In this document: piece by piece, positions 34,927-42,760 of the stretch
Numbering within the stretch: the first letter of the stretch is position 1
Layout of the letters: each line of letters begins with the position of its first letter
From: Leptolinea sp.
GTDB taxonomy: Bacteria > Chloroflexota > Anaerolineae > Anaerolineales > Anaerolineaceae
Assembly (NCBI GenBank): GCA_012798535.1
Contig: JAAZMZ010000030.1
Span: forward strand, 1-49,801
DNA: 49,801 nucleotides
Direction of reading: 5' to 3'
Translations under genes and position numbers: made by a program
Notes under the pieces: model-generated
Databases searched by the model: none
Told to the model about the DNA's origin: nothing
What the model saw: only the letters and a program-made list of their open reading frames with translations

Positions 34927-35619
34927 ATGGATATTCGACACAGGATAACAGATGCAGTACCGATTTTCTTGATCATTCTACTTTCTCTAGCCGGTTGTTC
35001 TAACAACGAACAGCTTGAGTCACTCCCCAAAACTATGGCCGCCCTGACTCAACAGGCGATGTATGTCGCTCCGGTTACTTATACTCCCGAACCTACCGAA
35101 ACACCGACCATTACACCCATTCCCAGCGATACTCCGACCATCACTGTCACACCCACGCCGGATTTCACCGATTTCACCAGGGTGACTCCGGCGGCCGCCC
35201 GTTTGAACGCGGCTGTCTGGCGTGGGATCAATTTCAAGTTCGTCAAATCGGAAATCAGTGAAACCAGCAAACCCATGGATCCAAATTCCAAGACTGGCAA
35301 GGAAGAGAGTTACGGCCGGGGGAAAAAGACGGCCAATGTATATTTCATGACCGACCAGAGTGAGATGTACAAGAAAGTGATCAACAATGACACGTTCGTC
35401 ATTGTGACTTTCTCGGATGGTGTTAAGCAGAAGATTTTCGAAGGGTGGGAGAAGAAAGGCGGCGCGCTTAAAGGTTTCTATGCCAGTGAAAAGACCGACA
35501 CAGTCGGCGAAGTGGATTTCTTCTTCAACATCCCCGCTGATAGTATGGAAGTCATCGAAGTGAAGATCGCTGAAAACGCGGAGTCCAAAGACAAGGCTGT
35601 AGTTTTGTATACGAAGTAA
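34927..35619 (+). CDS. Predicted lipoprotein with Thr/Pro-rich linker
   Basis: The 230-residue protein starts at 34927 behind a perfect AGGAGG. Its signal peptide ends in LLSLAGC, a clear lipobox, so it should be anchored to the outer face of the membrane. A flexible linker rich in T, P and E (TPEPTETPTITPIPSDTPT, about residues 45-80) leads to a compact domain of about 140 residues with no family I know (AAVWRGINFKFVKSEIS; KKTANVYFMTDQSEMYKKV; VIVTFSDGVKQKIFEGW). TP-linkers of this kind are common in surface proteins of Anaerolineae, a loose support for the taxon guess. A strong hairpin follows the stop. Confidence 0.65.
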   Translation: MDIRHRITDAVPIFLIILLSLAGCSNNEQLESLPKTMAALTQQAMYVAPVTYTPEPTETPTITPIPSDTPTITVTPTPDFTDFTRVTPAAARLNAAVWRGINFKFVKSEISETSKPMDPNSKTGKEESYGRGKKTANVYFMTDQSEMYKKVINNDTFVIVTFSDGVKQKIFEGWEKKGGALKGFYASEKTDTVGEVDFFFNIPADSMEVIEVKIAENAESKDKAVVLYTK

Positions 35620-35632
35620 AGCACCCCTCCAA

Positions 35633-35667
35633 CCTCCCCCATTTTCAGAAGGCGAAAATGGAGGAGG
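35633..35667. repeat. Strong hairpin element after the lipoprotein gene
   Basis: A 14-base arm (35633-35646) pairs with 35654-35667 with one mismatch around a seven-base loop. No T-run follows directly (a TTTTT lies 12 bases later), so it is a weak terminator or a palindromic interspersed element. Its pyrimidine-rich CCTCCCCC arm also reads like a repeat found at many sites in some genomes. Confidence 0.45.
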
Positions 35668-35821
35668 CAAAACTCGCGTTTTTAAATAATGATTTTGGTG
35701 AGTCATCTAGTTCTCCTTTTCTGGAATTAAGCAACCTTTAGGATACTTCTGACTCACCTCTTTTGTTAAGGTTCTCTAATATACAACACCAACTATCCCA
35801 ATTTATTTCTCAGGTTTACTC

Positions 35822-35849
35822 TTGACATAAAACTGCAATAGAATATAAT
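35822..35849 (+). promoter_or_regulatory. Consensus promoter of the first arsR unit
   Basis: A perfect TTGACA (35822-35827) and a perfect TATAAT (35844-35849) are 16 bases apart. The predicted start of transcription (about 35856) falls inside the operator palindrome that follows, as expected for a repressible promoter. Confidence 0.85.
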
Positions 35850-35871
35850 CATATTCACGGAAGTGAATATG
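35850..35871. promoter_or_regulatory. ArsR-type operator, site 1
   Basis: CATATTCAC and GTGAATATG form a perfect 9-base-arm palindrome with a four-base spacer. It contains the ATTC-N8-GAAT pattern shared with three other sites in this island. It covers the transcript start and the translation start of arsR. Confidence 0.75.
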
Positions 35872-36246
35872 CAACTAGAACAAGAAATTATCGTTCAACC
35901 CTATGATCGAGAGGTCCAGATATTAAAGGCATTAGCAAACCCGGCAAGACTGGCTATTCTGGACGTGTTGCGGGATGGAGAGCACTGTGTCTGCCATATG
36001 GAAGCTTACCTGGGATTCCGTCAGGCTTATATTTCGCAGCAGCTTATGGTTCTACGCGAGGTTGGACTAATCCAGGATAGGAGAGATGGCTGGAACATAT
36101 ATTACCGGATAACCGATGAACGGATATTTAATGTGCTAAATGCAGTACGGAAAGTTACCGGGCAGTGTGATCCTGAATTACAGAAACCAAAGATTCCTTG
36201 CACTTGTCCAAAATGTAGTGCCCAGGCTGAAATGGGTTCGAAATAA
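35863..36246 (+). CDS. arsR: ArsR/SmtB-family metalloid-responsive repressor
   Basis: The 127-residue protein is a winged-helix ArsR repressor: LKALANPARLAILDVLRDGE, the metal-box HCVCHME (Cys42, Cys44 at the ELCVC position), and the recognition helix FRQAYISQQLMVLREVGLI. The C-terminal tail IPCTCPKCSAQ adds Cys113, 115 and 118, which may form a second metal site. In this family arsenite or antimonite binding releases the DNA. The start is GTG at 35863 or ATG at 35869; both lie in the operator, so the message is almost leaderless. It heads an island of metal transport genes and probably represses itself and the thioredoxin-like gene behind it. Confidence 0.9.
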   Translation: MNMQLEQEIIVQPYDREVQILKALANPARLAILDVLRDGEHCVCHMEAYLGFRQAYISQQLMVLREVGLIQDRRDGWNIYYRITDERIFNVLNAVRKVTGQCDPELQKPKIPCTCPKCSAQAEMGSK

Positions 36247-36307
36247 CCCTTTTTATTTAACATAATACATGCAAACTATTGAATATGTAATATGAAGGAG
36301 AAAGAAA

Positions 36308-36544
36308 ATGGTAAATATTAAAGTACTTGGATCTGGTTGTGCAAATTGTAAGCGGCTTGAAGCAACAGCTCGCCAGGCTGTTGAGACTCTTACAATTGAA
36401 GCAGAAATTGAAAAAGTTACTGATTATGCCGAAATTATGAAATGGCCGATTTTATCGACACCTGGTCTGGTGATCAATGATAAATTAGTTTCTGCTGGCC
36501 GGATTCCGAGTGAAAAAGAAATAATCGAGTGGTTATCTGCTTAA
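36308..36544 (+). CDS. Small thioredoxin-fold redox protein (CxxC)
   Basis: The 78-residue protein matches the TM0996/MTH895-type small thioredoxin-like family: [21 protein letters not shown] with the redox pair Cys11-Cys14, and the cis-Pro loop [12 protein letters not shown]. These proteins often sit next to DUF318 permeases, as here. They may shuttle electrons or bind metal for the permease partner. GAAGGAG gives a strong ribosome site. It follows arsR and is closed by a terminator, so arsR and this gene form one unit. Confidence 0.85.
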   Translation: MVNIKVLGSGCANCKRLEATARQAVETLTIEAEIEKVTDYAEIMKWPILSTPGLVINDKLVSAGRIPSEKEIIEWLSA

Positions 36545-36550
36545 ACCTAC

Positions 36551-36586
36551 AGGGCGGAAAAATTACAAAATCCGCCCTAGTTTTTT
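36551..36586 (+). terminator. Intrinsic terminator after the thioredoxin-like gene
   Basis: AGGGCGGA (36551-36558) pairs with TCCGCCCT (36571-36578); loop of 12, then AG and six T. The next gene therefore needs its own promoter, and an operator-like palindrome lies just behind this terminator. Confidence 0.9.
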
Positions 36587-36596
36587 ACGTTAAATC

Positions 36597-36614
36597 TATT
36601 CAATATATTGAATA
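36597..36614. promoter_or_regulatory. ArsR-type operator, site 2
   Basis: TATTCAATA/TATTGAATA is a perfect 18-base palindrome with no spacer, containing ATTC-N8-GAAT like site 1. It lies 15 bases before the permease start and just behind the terminator. Confidence 0.65.
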
Positions 36615-36629
36615 TTAAAGGAATTGATG

Positions 36630-37676
36630 ATGGACCAATCTCTACACATTACTGATCAGAAACCACAACTTCGTATGGTGGCATTATTAGGCTTTTTAGT
36701 TGCTGTCTGGTTCGCGTTATATAACTTAATTCAACCATTGGCCAATTGGATTACTTACTCCTTGCTTCACCTGCAATCAGGCTCTCGCCTGGGTGAATCA
36801 ATTGCTTTCTTTTTATATGATGTCCCAAAAATATTATTGCTCCTTTCGGGCATGATCTTCCTGATTTCGATTCTACGCACTTTCTTTAGCCCGGAGCGTA
36901 CACGGGCATTGCTTGGTGGAAAACGACAGGGTATTGGTAATGTGTTGGCTGCCATGTTGGGAATCGTCACCCCCTTCTGTTCTTGTTCCGCCGTGCCACT
37001 GTTTATTGGTTTCGTCGAAAGCGGCATCCCGCTCGGAGTAACCTTCTCTTTCTTGATTGCGGCTCCCACGATTAATGAAGTGGCCATCGTAATGCTATTT
37101 GGTTTATTTGGATGGAAAGTCGCGGCGCTTTATATCACGTCAGGGTTGATCATCGCCATAATTGCAGGAATGGTGATTGGACGCTTGAATCTAGAACGCT
37201 ACGTGGAAGATTTTGTCTGGAAACTGCAAGGTACAGGTGTAAGCGAAGGGGAAATATTGACCTGGACAGATCGTATCCAACGATCATGGGAATCGGTGAA
37301 AGAAATTGTGGGAAAAGTCTGGGTGTATGTGGTTATTGGTATCGCCGTAGGTGCGGGAATTCATGGATATGTTCCCGAATCTGCATTGGTCGGAATCATG
37401 GGGAAGCAAGCCTGGTGGTCGGTACCAGCGGCAGTCCTTCTGGGCGTGCCTTTGTATTCCAATGCGGCGGGTGTCATCCCGATAGTGAGTGCATTGATGG
37501 AAAAAGGGGCATCCCTTGGAACCGTCCTGGCGTTCATGATGGCAGTCGTTGGACTGAGCTTACCGGAAACGATCATCCTGCGCCGGGTACTCAAACCGCA
37601 GTTGATCGCTGTTTTTATTAGCACGGTCGCATTTGCAATCATTATTACAGGGTATATGTTCAATCTGGTTATGTGA
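36630..37676 (+). CDS. DUF318/ArsP-type permease
   Basis: The 348-residue membrane protein has about eight helices and the family motif TPFCSCSAVPLFIGF, with Cys117 and Cys119 in a membrane segment, followed by SFLIAAPTINEVAI. In characterised relatives such as ArsP, these cysteines move trivalent organoarsenicals out of the cell; other members are predicted to carry metal ions. The start at 36630 is behind AAAGGA; two upstream codons (TTG and ATG) are alternatives. It has its own operator site and leads a run of same-strand genes. The substrate is not certain from sequence. Confidence 0.82.
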   Translation: MDQSLHITDQKPQLRMVALLGFLVAVWFALYNLIQPLANWITYSLLHLQSGSRLGESIAFFLYDVPKILLLLSGMIFLISILRTFFSPERTRALLGGKRQGIGNVLAAMLGIVTPFCSCSAVPLFIGFVESGIPLGVTFSFLIAAPTINEVAIVMLFGLFGWKVAALYITSGLIIAIIAGMVIGRLNLERYVEDFVWKLQGTGVSEGEILTWTDRIQRSWESVKEIVGKVWVYVVIGIAVGAGIHGYVPESALVGIMGKQAWWSVPAAVLLGVPLYSNAAGVIPIVSALMEKGASLGTVLAFMMAVVGLSLPETIILRRVLKPQLIAVFISTVAFAIIITGYMFNLVM

Positions 37677-37683
37677 GGTTGCG

Positions 37684-38439
37684 ATGTCGATCACGATTTA
37701 TGTTGTCAGTGCGGTTCTGGTTTTTATCTTATCTGGCATTTTAGCCATGGCGGGATTGGGTGCGGCTTTTTTGTTCGTACCTCTGTTTTACTATCTCGGT
37801 GTTCCTCTCGCAGAAGCTACCCCGACGGCTTTACTTCTCAACGTTGTCAGCCTGCTGTTTGCGACCATTAATTACTGGAGAGGCAAGTTGATCAACTGGC
37901 GCGTAGGACTTCCCGTGTTGGTTGCTGCGGTTATTCTCTCACCGGTAGGGGCTCGCCTTACCAAGTATGTAGATAAAACTGCTCTCCTGACGATGTTTGC
38001 CGCATTCCTCGTTTTTGCCGGTGTCATGATGTTGTTCTATAAAGCGAAAAAACGTGAAAGTGAATTATCCCGGCCGGTCGAGATTGGAGCGGGTGTAGGT
38101 GTGGGTACGGCAGCAGGCTTTCTGGGTGGACTGTTGGGTGTGGGTGGCGGTAACTTCATTCTGCCTGTACTCAACTGGCTGGGATTGGATGCAAAGGTAG
38201 CCGCAGGGACAACTGCCCTGGTTGTGGTTTTTTCCTCGTTATCCGGTTTTCTGGGTCATGCCACTATGAGCGGCCTTGACCCATGGTTTGTTGGAATTAT
38301 GGCAGTCATGGCAGCAGCAGGATCAATTGTAGGCTCTCAATTGATGAAAACAAAAATATCGAGCACACAGCTAAAAAAAGTAATTGGTGTGCTGTTATTC
38401 CTGATAGCAGCAAAAATGATTTTTGATCTGGTCAAATAA
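37684..38439 (+). CDS. TauE/SafE-family anion transporter
   Basis: The 251-residue protein has about eight membrane helices and the glycine-rich repeats of the TauE/SafE family (MAGLGAAFLFVPLFYYLGVPLAEA and GGLLGVGGGNFILPVLNWLG). Members export sulfite, sulfoacetate or related anions. The start at 37684 is seven bases after the permease stop and behind GAGG, so the pair is translated together. Linked to FmdE and metal genes here, it may move a sulfur or metalloid anion; that is inference. Confidence 0.85.
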   Translation: MSITIYVVSAVLVFILSGILAMAGLGAAFLFVPLFYYLGVPLAEATPTALLLNVVSLLFATINYWRGKLINWRVGLPVLVAAVILSPVGARLTKYVDKTALLTMFAAFLVFAGVMMLFYKAKKRESELSRPVEIGAGVGVGTAAGFLGGLLGVGGGNFILPVLNWLGLDAKVAAGTTALVVVFSSLSGFLGHATMSGLDPWFVGIMAVMAAAGSIVGSQLMKTKISSTQLKKVIGVLLFLIAAKMIFDLVK

Positions 38440-38458
38440 TCTTGAATAGGAGGTCGAA

Positions 38459-39061
38459 ATGGACGATCGACAAATATTGATGGATGCACTTAAGTTCCAT
38501 GGACACAAGTGCTGGGCAAGCGTTGCAGGTGTAAGAGTCGGATTGGCAGCTTTGCGCGAATTGGAGGTCAAGCGCTCTGGTGGAACACAACTCTATGGAA
38601 TTGTAGAAATCGGTGAAGACCACGGCGGAATGTGCTTTGGAGATGGTATCCAATATTCCACCGGATGTACGTTTGGTAAAGGCAATATCCGCAAACAACC
38701 TTTAGGTAAAGTGGCTTTTACCCTCATAGAGAAGGATACTAACCGGGCCATACGAATTGCCTTCAAGCCCACCCTGCAAAAACAAATTGCCGCATCAGCA
38801 TTTATGCAAAAGCGCGGAGCAGGTTATCCGGCGGATGAAATCCCGGAAGAAGAACAAATGGAAGTAGTTGACATGGTCTGGAATGCGCCGGAAAACGATG
38901 TTCTTGCCATTGGGAAAGTGTTTGATTATCCGGGCAAATGGGTTCCAGAAGTGATGGGGTTCCGAGTTTGCGATTCTTGCGGCGAATTGACGGCTCTTGC
39001 GTATTTACGAGTAATGGGAGATCGGCATGTGTGTATCACCTGCTCTGGATATGATCGGTAA
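38459..39061 (+). CDS. FmdE-family protein with C-terminal zinc ribbon (copy 1)
   Basis: The 200-residue protein belongs to the FmdE family, named after subunit E of formylmethanofuran dehydrogenase. The metal-site pattern HGHKC (14-18), then Cys59 and Asp62, and STGCTFGKGN (68-76) are intact. A zinc-ribbon at the C-terminus has CDSC (171-174) and CITC (192-195). The family's biochemistry is largely unknown; binding of a metal or molybdopterin-like group is suspected. It stands in a metal/metalloid island, with a second copy 440 bases downstream. AGGAGG five bases before ATG is ideal. Confidence 0.85.
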   Translation: MDDRQILMDALKFHGHKCWASVAGVRVGLAALRELEVKRSGGTQLYGIVEIGEDHGGMCFGDGIQYSTGCTFGKGNIRKQPLGKVAFTLIEKDTNRAIRIAFKPTLQKQIAASAFMQKRGAGYPADEIPEEEQMEVVDMVWNAPENDVLAIGKVFDYPGKWVPEVMGFRVCDSCGELTALAYLRVMGDRHVCITCSGYDR

Positions 39062-39086
39062 TCGAAAAAAGAAAAGGAAGAATTCC

Positions 39087-39164
39087 ATGAGATTTGGTGA
39101 TGTATCAGAAAAACCACATCGATCCTCAATATTATTCTTCCCAGCACTCCTGGTTTTCAGGTAA
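39087..39164 (+). CDS. Possible 25-residue ORF between the FmdE copy and a membrane protein
   Basis: A short frame (MRFGDVSEK... ending ALLVFR) follows AAGGAAG at good spacing. It could be a small peptide, a leader, or a decayed gene. No homology can be claimed. Confidence 0.25.
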   Translation: MRFGDVSEKPHRSSILFFPALLVFR

Positions 39165-39189
39165 GCAGACAAATGCGAGGTAATAAAAC

Positions 39190-39465
39190 ATGATCCAGCG
39201 CATGTACCAGAGTCTCAAAGGCTCTTCCATGAGGGTATGGATGGTTATTGTAGGCGCTTTGGGCATTTCCATTCTGCCCTGTCCGGAATGTGGAACGCCA
39301 ATAATTTTGCATGTTTGGCCAATAGCCTTACCTATCCTTGCAGTTCGGGCTATGAAGAAACGCTACAAAGCAGGGAAAGCTATCGATTCGGCAACAAGTT
39401 CCACTGAAATCGAGTTCCTAACCCCGGATTATGTTCAAGAAAGAAATGATTATGTGAGGTCGTAA
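39190..39465 (+). CDS. Small membrane protein with CPxC motif
   Basis: The 91-residue protein has two hydrophobic segments (about 15-30 and 37-53) with Cys31 and Cys34 (LPCPECG) at the junction, then a basic stretch and a soluble acidic tail. The CPEC pair could bind metal or form a redox pair. I know no family. It lies between two FmdE-family genes, so it may belong to their function. The ribosome site (GAGG, 12 bases upstream) is weakly placed. Confidence 0.5.
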   Translation: MIQRMYQSLKGSSMRVWMVIVGALGISILPCPECGTPIILHVWPIALPILAVRAMKKRYKAGKAIDSATSSTEIEFLTPDYVQERNDYVRS

Positions 39466-39500
39466 AGACTTCAATTTTGATTTTTGAAAGGATTATTTGT

Positions 39501-40106
39501 ATGGACAAGAATGATGAATTATATAAAGCAGGATTACTTTTACATGGGCACAAATGTCCTGCCATGCCAATGGGATTACGAGCCGGATTAGCCGCATTGG
39601 AAGCTCTTGGAGTTGAACGAGCTTTGGATGGACAACTTACAGCCCTGGTGGAAATTGACAGCGACCATTGTGCTACTTGCTATGCTGATGGCGTAATGAT
39701 GTCTACTGGATGCACTTTTGGAAAGGGAAATATTCGCAAGCTGGGATATGGCAAGTTTGTGCTCACTCTGATTGATAACAAATCCGGACGTAGCGTGCGA
39801 GTGGCCACCCGAAATGAAGTGATCAAGCGCAATCAAGAATCGGAGTTTATCCAATTCCGAAAAAAAGGTGTACCAGCTTCCAAAATCGATGCGGGATTGG
39901 TTGAACCTTCGATCGAATATATCCTGGCTGAGCCAACAGAAAAACTTTTCAAAATCGACCCGGTACAAGAAATAAAAATAATTCCCGGCCGTGCGCATGA
40001 TTTCAACACCATCATTTGCAGTGAGTGTGGCGAAGTGGCCGTTGAACGTTACGCACGGATTAAGAACGGTAAGGTGGTTTGTATACCGTGTGCTGAAAAA
40101 GCTTAA
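39501..40106 (+). CDS. FmdE-family protein with C-terminal zinc ribbon (copy 2)
   Basis: The 201-residue paralogue of copy 1 keeps HGHKC (15-19), STGCTFGKGN (69-77) and a ribbon with CSEC (173-176) and CIPC (194-197). It has an extra CATC (57-60) where copy 1 has a single Cys, so the metal site may differ. I use the ATG at 39501, behind GAAAGGA. A TTG-type frame starts at 39477 but has no ribosome site. Two diverged FmdE copies in one transport cluster is a pattern worth noting. Function is unknown. Confidence 0.84.
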   Translation: MDKNDELYKAGLLLHGHKCPAMPMGLRAGLAALEALGVERALDGQLTALVEIDSDHCATCYADGVMMSTGCTFGKGNIRKLGYGKFVLTLIDNKSGRSVRVATRNEVIKRNQESEFIQFRKKGVPASKIDAGLVEPSIEYILAEPTEKLFKIDPVQEIKIIPGRAHDFNTIICSECGEVAVERYARIKNGKVVCIPCAEKA

Positions 40107-40133
40107 TAATCCAATGTAATTAAATAGTTCCTT

Positions 40134-40166
40134 TGAGAACATCTGGGCAAAGTCAGGGTGTTCTCA
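40134..40166. other. Hairpin between FmdE copy 2 and the ChrA gene
   Basis: TGAGAACA (40134-40141) pairs with TGTTCTCA (40159-40166), with CTG/CAG inside. There is no T-run, so it is at most a weak terminator or an operator. Confidence 0.3.
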
Positions 40167-40226
40167 CAGGCAGCAATTATCTAAATTATTCTATCGCTAC
40201 GTTTTATTTGAAGGCTGGATTTATAA

Positions 40227-41468
40227 ATGACGACTACGAAATTATCCGGGTTTGAAACATCACAAGAAAAAGAAACCCATTTGGAACAACCGCAAATCTC
40301 TTTGTGGATCTTATTTAAATCATATTTTATTGTCGGCCTGACAGCCTTTGGTATGGCTATCATCCAAAAAATGAGATCAATGGTTATTGAGAAACATTGG
40401 CTTAGTGAAGAAGAAGTCAATGAGGGTATGGGCATGGTGCAACTGTATCCTGGACCCTTAATGGTGGATTTCACAGCCTATGTCGGTTACAAACTGCGCG
40501 GCGTTCGAGGCGCAATTGTGGCGACTATTGGTTATATTCTACCAACCTTCGTTTTAATGTCGTTACTTTCGCATTTCTACTTTACAGCTGGCAATCTGCC
40601 CTGGGTGCATAAGCTCTTTCTTGGGCTCGAAGCGTTAGTGGTGGGCATAATTTTCAACGTCACGCTGGATATGGGTGGGCGAAACGTACAAACCCGCACA
40701 CAGGCAGTCATTATGCTGTTTGCATTTGTGGCTCTGTTATTCAAAATCAACTCAATATTGATTGTGCTTGTTGCTCTTTTGTTGGGGGCATGGCTGATTC
40801 GCCCGGCTGCCGGAAAAAACGCAGTGACAGCCAAACCTACAATTAAAGCTGGGCCTGTAACAGCCAAACAGTGGGTAAGCATTGGGGCGGTGGCTGCAGT
40901 GATTTTAACGGTTGTCGCTTTCTCATGGAATCTCAAATCTGAGATAGGCGGACTGGCATTGTCATTATTCAAAATTGGTTCAGTGGCTTTTGGCAACGGC
41001 TTAAGTATCATCTCACTTATGCAGGCCGAAGTCGTAGAAAACCATAAATTCTTGACAATGAGTCAATTTGCAGACGGTATTGCTCTGGGGCAGATTACCC
41101 CAGGTTCAATTCTGATTATCGCTACCTTTCTGGGTTATAAACTGGCCGGTTTTTGGGGCGGCTTGCTGGCAACATTTGCCATCTTTTCTCCCTCCTTTGC
41201 CATGACACTAATCTTCACCGAAGTTTTTAGCCATATCCGTAATCTTAAACCCGTGCGAGGCGCACTGGCTGGAGTCATGGCATCCTTCGTTGGTCTCCTC
41301 GGTGTAGTGCTGCTTCAATTAGGCGGTCTGGCACTCACCTCTCCTGCATCTCTAGCGCTGGCAGGCGGTGCGTTTATCGCCGTACGGTACTTCAAGATAG
41401 ATATCATTTGGGTATTCACCGGGGGATTGGTTATCTGGGGCAGCTTGATGGCAGTAGGGCTTGTTTAG
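40227..41468 (+). CDS. chrA: ChrA-family chromate-type transporter, two-domain form
   Basis: The 413-residue protein holds two tandem CHR domains, each about 180 residues (residues 20-205 and 225-410). Typical motifs are FGMAIIQKMRSMV ... EVNEGMGMVQLYPGPLMVDFTAYVGYKLRG and FGNGLSIISLMQAEVVEN ... FADGIALGQITPGSILIIATFLGYK. ChrA proteins carry chromate out of the cell; some members have other anionic substrates. The start has only a GAAGG upstream (at 40210-40214). It is the only oxyanion exporter of this type here and may serve selenate, molybdate or chromate; substrate is inferred from the family. Confidence 0.87.
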   Translation: MTTTKLSGFETSQEKETHLEQPQISLWILFKSYFIVGLTAFGMAIIQKMRSMVIEKHWLSEEEVNEGMGMVQLYPGPLMVDFTAYVGYKLRGVRGAIVATIGYILPTFVLMSLLSHFYFTAGNLPWVHKLFLGLEALVVGIIFNVTLDMGGRNVQTRTQAVIMLFAFVALLFKINSILIVLVALLLGAWLIRPAAGKNAVTAKPTIKAGPVTAKQWVSIGAVAAVILTVVAFSWNLKSEIGGLALSLFKIGSVAFGNGLSIISLMQAEVVENHKFLTMSQFADGIALGQITPGSILIIATFLGYKLAGFWGGLLATFAIFSPSFAMTLIFTEVFSHIRNLKPVRGALAGVMASFVGLLGVVLLQLGGLALTSPASLALAGGAFIAVRYFKIDIIWVFTGGLVIWGSLMAVGLV

Positions 41469-41518
41469 GTTATTGATCAGAGTACTTCGGTTTTAGATAA
41501 AGTATCAAAAAGGTGATG

Positions 41519-41686
41519 ATGGAATCAAAACACAAAATCTATGTAACCATTTCAGCTCGTGAGTCACATGAGATTTGCCTTAAATGGGAATCGATGACCA
41601 ATACCTTGATACAGGGTATTACTCCACATGGTCAACTATTGGTCCTGAAACCCGATGAAATGGAGATAAGAAACAACAATGCATGA
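41519..41686 (+). CDS. Small unannotated 55-residue protein
   Basis: This gene is below usual size limits. It begins MESKHKIYVTISARES and ends EMEIRNNNA. AAGG at 41510-41513 is a good ribosome site, five bases before the ATG. Its stop overlaps the first eight bases of the CDF gene (41679-41686), so translation is coupled. A single Cys20 is present. The fold KIYVTIS ... QLLVLKP suggests a small beta protein. It lies between chrA and a cation exporter, both of metal function. Family unknown. Confidence 0.6.
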   Translation: MESKHKIYVTISARESHEICLKWESMTNTLIQGITPHGQLLVLKPDEMEIRNNNA

Positions 41687-42551
41687 TCATAAAACTGAAA
41701 ATAATAGCAAAAAGCTATTCTTCTCTATCGCTCTTACCGGGCTGATATTTATTGCTGAATTTGGCGGTGGGTTGTGGACAGGCAGCCTGGCATTACTATC
41801 CGATTCAGCTCATGTATTTATGGATATGTTTGCTCTCGGATTAAGCTACCTGGCCATCCGAGTTGCCACACGTCCTCCCAATGACCGGCACACGTACGGA
41901 TATCACCGAATGCAGGTACTGGCTGCTCTGGCCAATGGCGCGACACTGCTGCTTATTTCATTCGAGATTATGAGAGAAGCCATCAAACGGTTCCAAAATC
42001 CAGAACCGGTGGTGGCCGGTCCGATGTTGGTGATTGCTGTCATTGGACTAATTGTCAATGTCATTGTCGCATTAGTACTACATGACCATGACCATGATGA
42101 CTTAAACACACGCTCCGCATTCTTACATGTGCTTGGAGATGCATTGGCTTCTGTGGGTGTTATTGGCGCTGGTATTGCCATTCTTTTTACAGGCCAGCAA
42201 TGGATTGATCCTCTGGTGAGTGTATTGATCAGTGTAATGATCCTGTTCAGTTCCGGACGTTTGTTAAAAGAGACTATTCATATCCTGGCTGAAGGGATAC
42301 CAGATGGAATGTCAGCCTCCGATGTTTCTACTTCCATGAAGGGTGTCACCGGGGTTGCTGGTATCCACGATCTGCATATCTGGACGGTCAGCCCGGGCTT
42401 TGTTGCCCTGAGCGCGCATGTGATTTTGGAAGACCAGACCATCAGTCAAACAGAAAGGATTATGGAGGAACTAAAGATCATACTCTCTTCAGTATACAAG
42501 ATTAACCATACCACTATCCAGTTCGAATGCGCCGATTGTGGTCAAGGGTAA
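41679..42551 (+). CDS. Cation diffusion facilitator (CzcD/ZitB-like zinc exporter)
   Basis: The 290-residue protein has six membrane helices and the zinc-transport site of the CDF family: His45-x3-Asp49 in helix 2 and His150-x3-Asp154 in helix 5. The HxxxD pattern in helix 2 is typical of zinc-selective members. A histidine/aspartate-rich loop (HDHDHDD, 135-141) between helices 4 and 5 is typical, and a cytoplasmic C-terminal domain is present. It swaps cytoplasmic Zn2+ (or Cd2+, Co2+) for protons. The last Cys pair (CADC) may add a metal site. It overlaps the preceding 55-residue gene. Confidence 0.9.
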   Translation: MHDHKTENNSKKLFFSIALTGLIFIAEFGGGLWTGSLALLSDSAHVFMDMFALGLSYLAIRVATRPPNDRHTYGYHRMQVLAALANGATLLLISFEIMREAIKRFQNPEPVVAGPMLVIAVIGLIVNVIVALVLHDHDHDDLNTRSAFLHVLGDALASVGVIGAGIAILFTGQQWIDPLVSVLISVMILFSSGRLLKETIHILAEGIPDGMSASDVSTSMKGVTGVAGIHDLHIWTVSPGFVALSAHVILEDQTISQTERIMEELKIILSSVYKINHTTIQFECADCGQG

Positions 42552-42564
42552 GACGCGCTTGAGT

Positions 42565-42681
42565 ATGATCAAAAGGCGTTTGAATTCAAGAATTACGATA
42601 GACGGCAAAACCGCCTTCGACGAGACTATATACGAACAATGCGGTTTTTCGTGTAATAGTATTCGAGGTGCAATCATCTGA
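42565..42681 (+). CDS. Possible 38-residue leader ORF before the second permease
   Basis: The frame runs from ATG 42565 to TGA 42679-42681 and includes EQCGFSC and ends SIRGAII. Its 3' end lies in the following terminator hairpin, so a ribosome finishing the frame would block that stem. There is no ribosome site, so this may be chance. Confidence 0.3.
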   Translation: MIKRRLNSRITIDGKTAFDETIYEQCGFSCNSIRGAII

Positions 42682-42712
42682 CGTGCTGTTGCACCTCAAT
42701 CCTTTTTCGTTT
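42665..42712 (+). terminator. Intrinsic terminator or attenuator before the second permease
   Basis: A 9-base-pair stem (GAGGTGCAA at 42665-42673 with TTGCACCTC at 42689-42697, loop of 15) is followed by CCTTTTTCGTTTTTT. It lies between the CDF gene and the second permease and could end the CDF transcript or attenuate the permease. Confidence 0.7.
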
Positions 42713-42760
42713 TTTAAGATTTTTCGTTTCAAAAGATATATCAAATTCACAGGAGGAATC

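Noticed and set aside
34141..34941. Minus-strand 266-codon frame overlapping the DUF6311-like gene
   Set aside because: It overlaps the main membrane protein in another frame and has no membrane pattern or motif of its own.
36241..36307. A fifth ArsR operator before the thioredoxin-like gene
   Set aside because: Only a half-site (TGAATA) is present and no partner arm lies at the right spacing.
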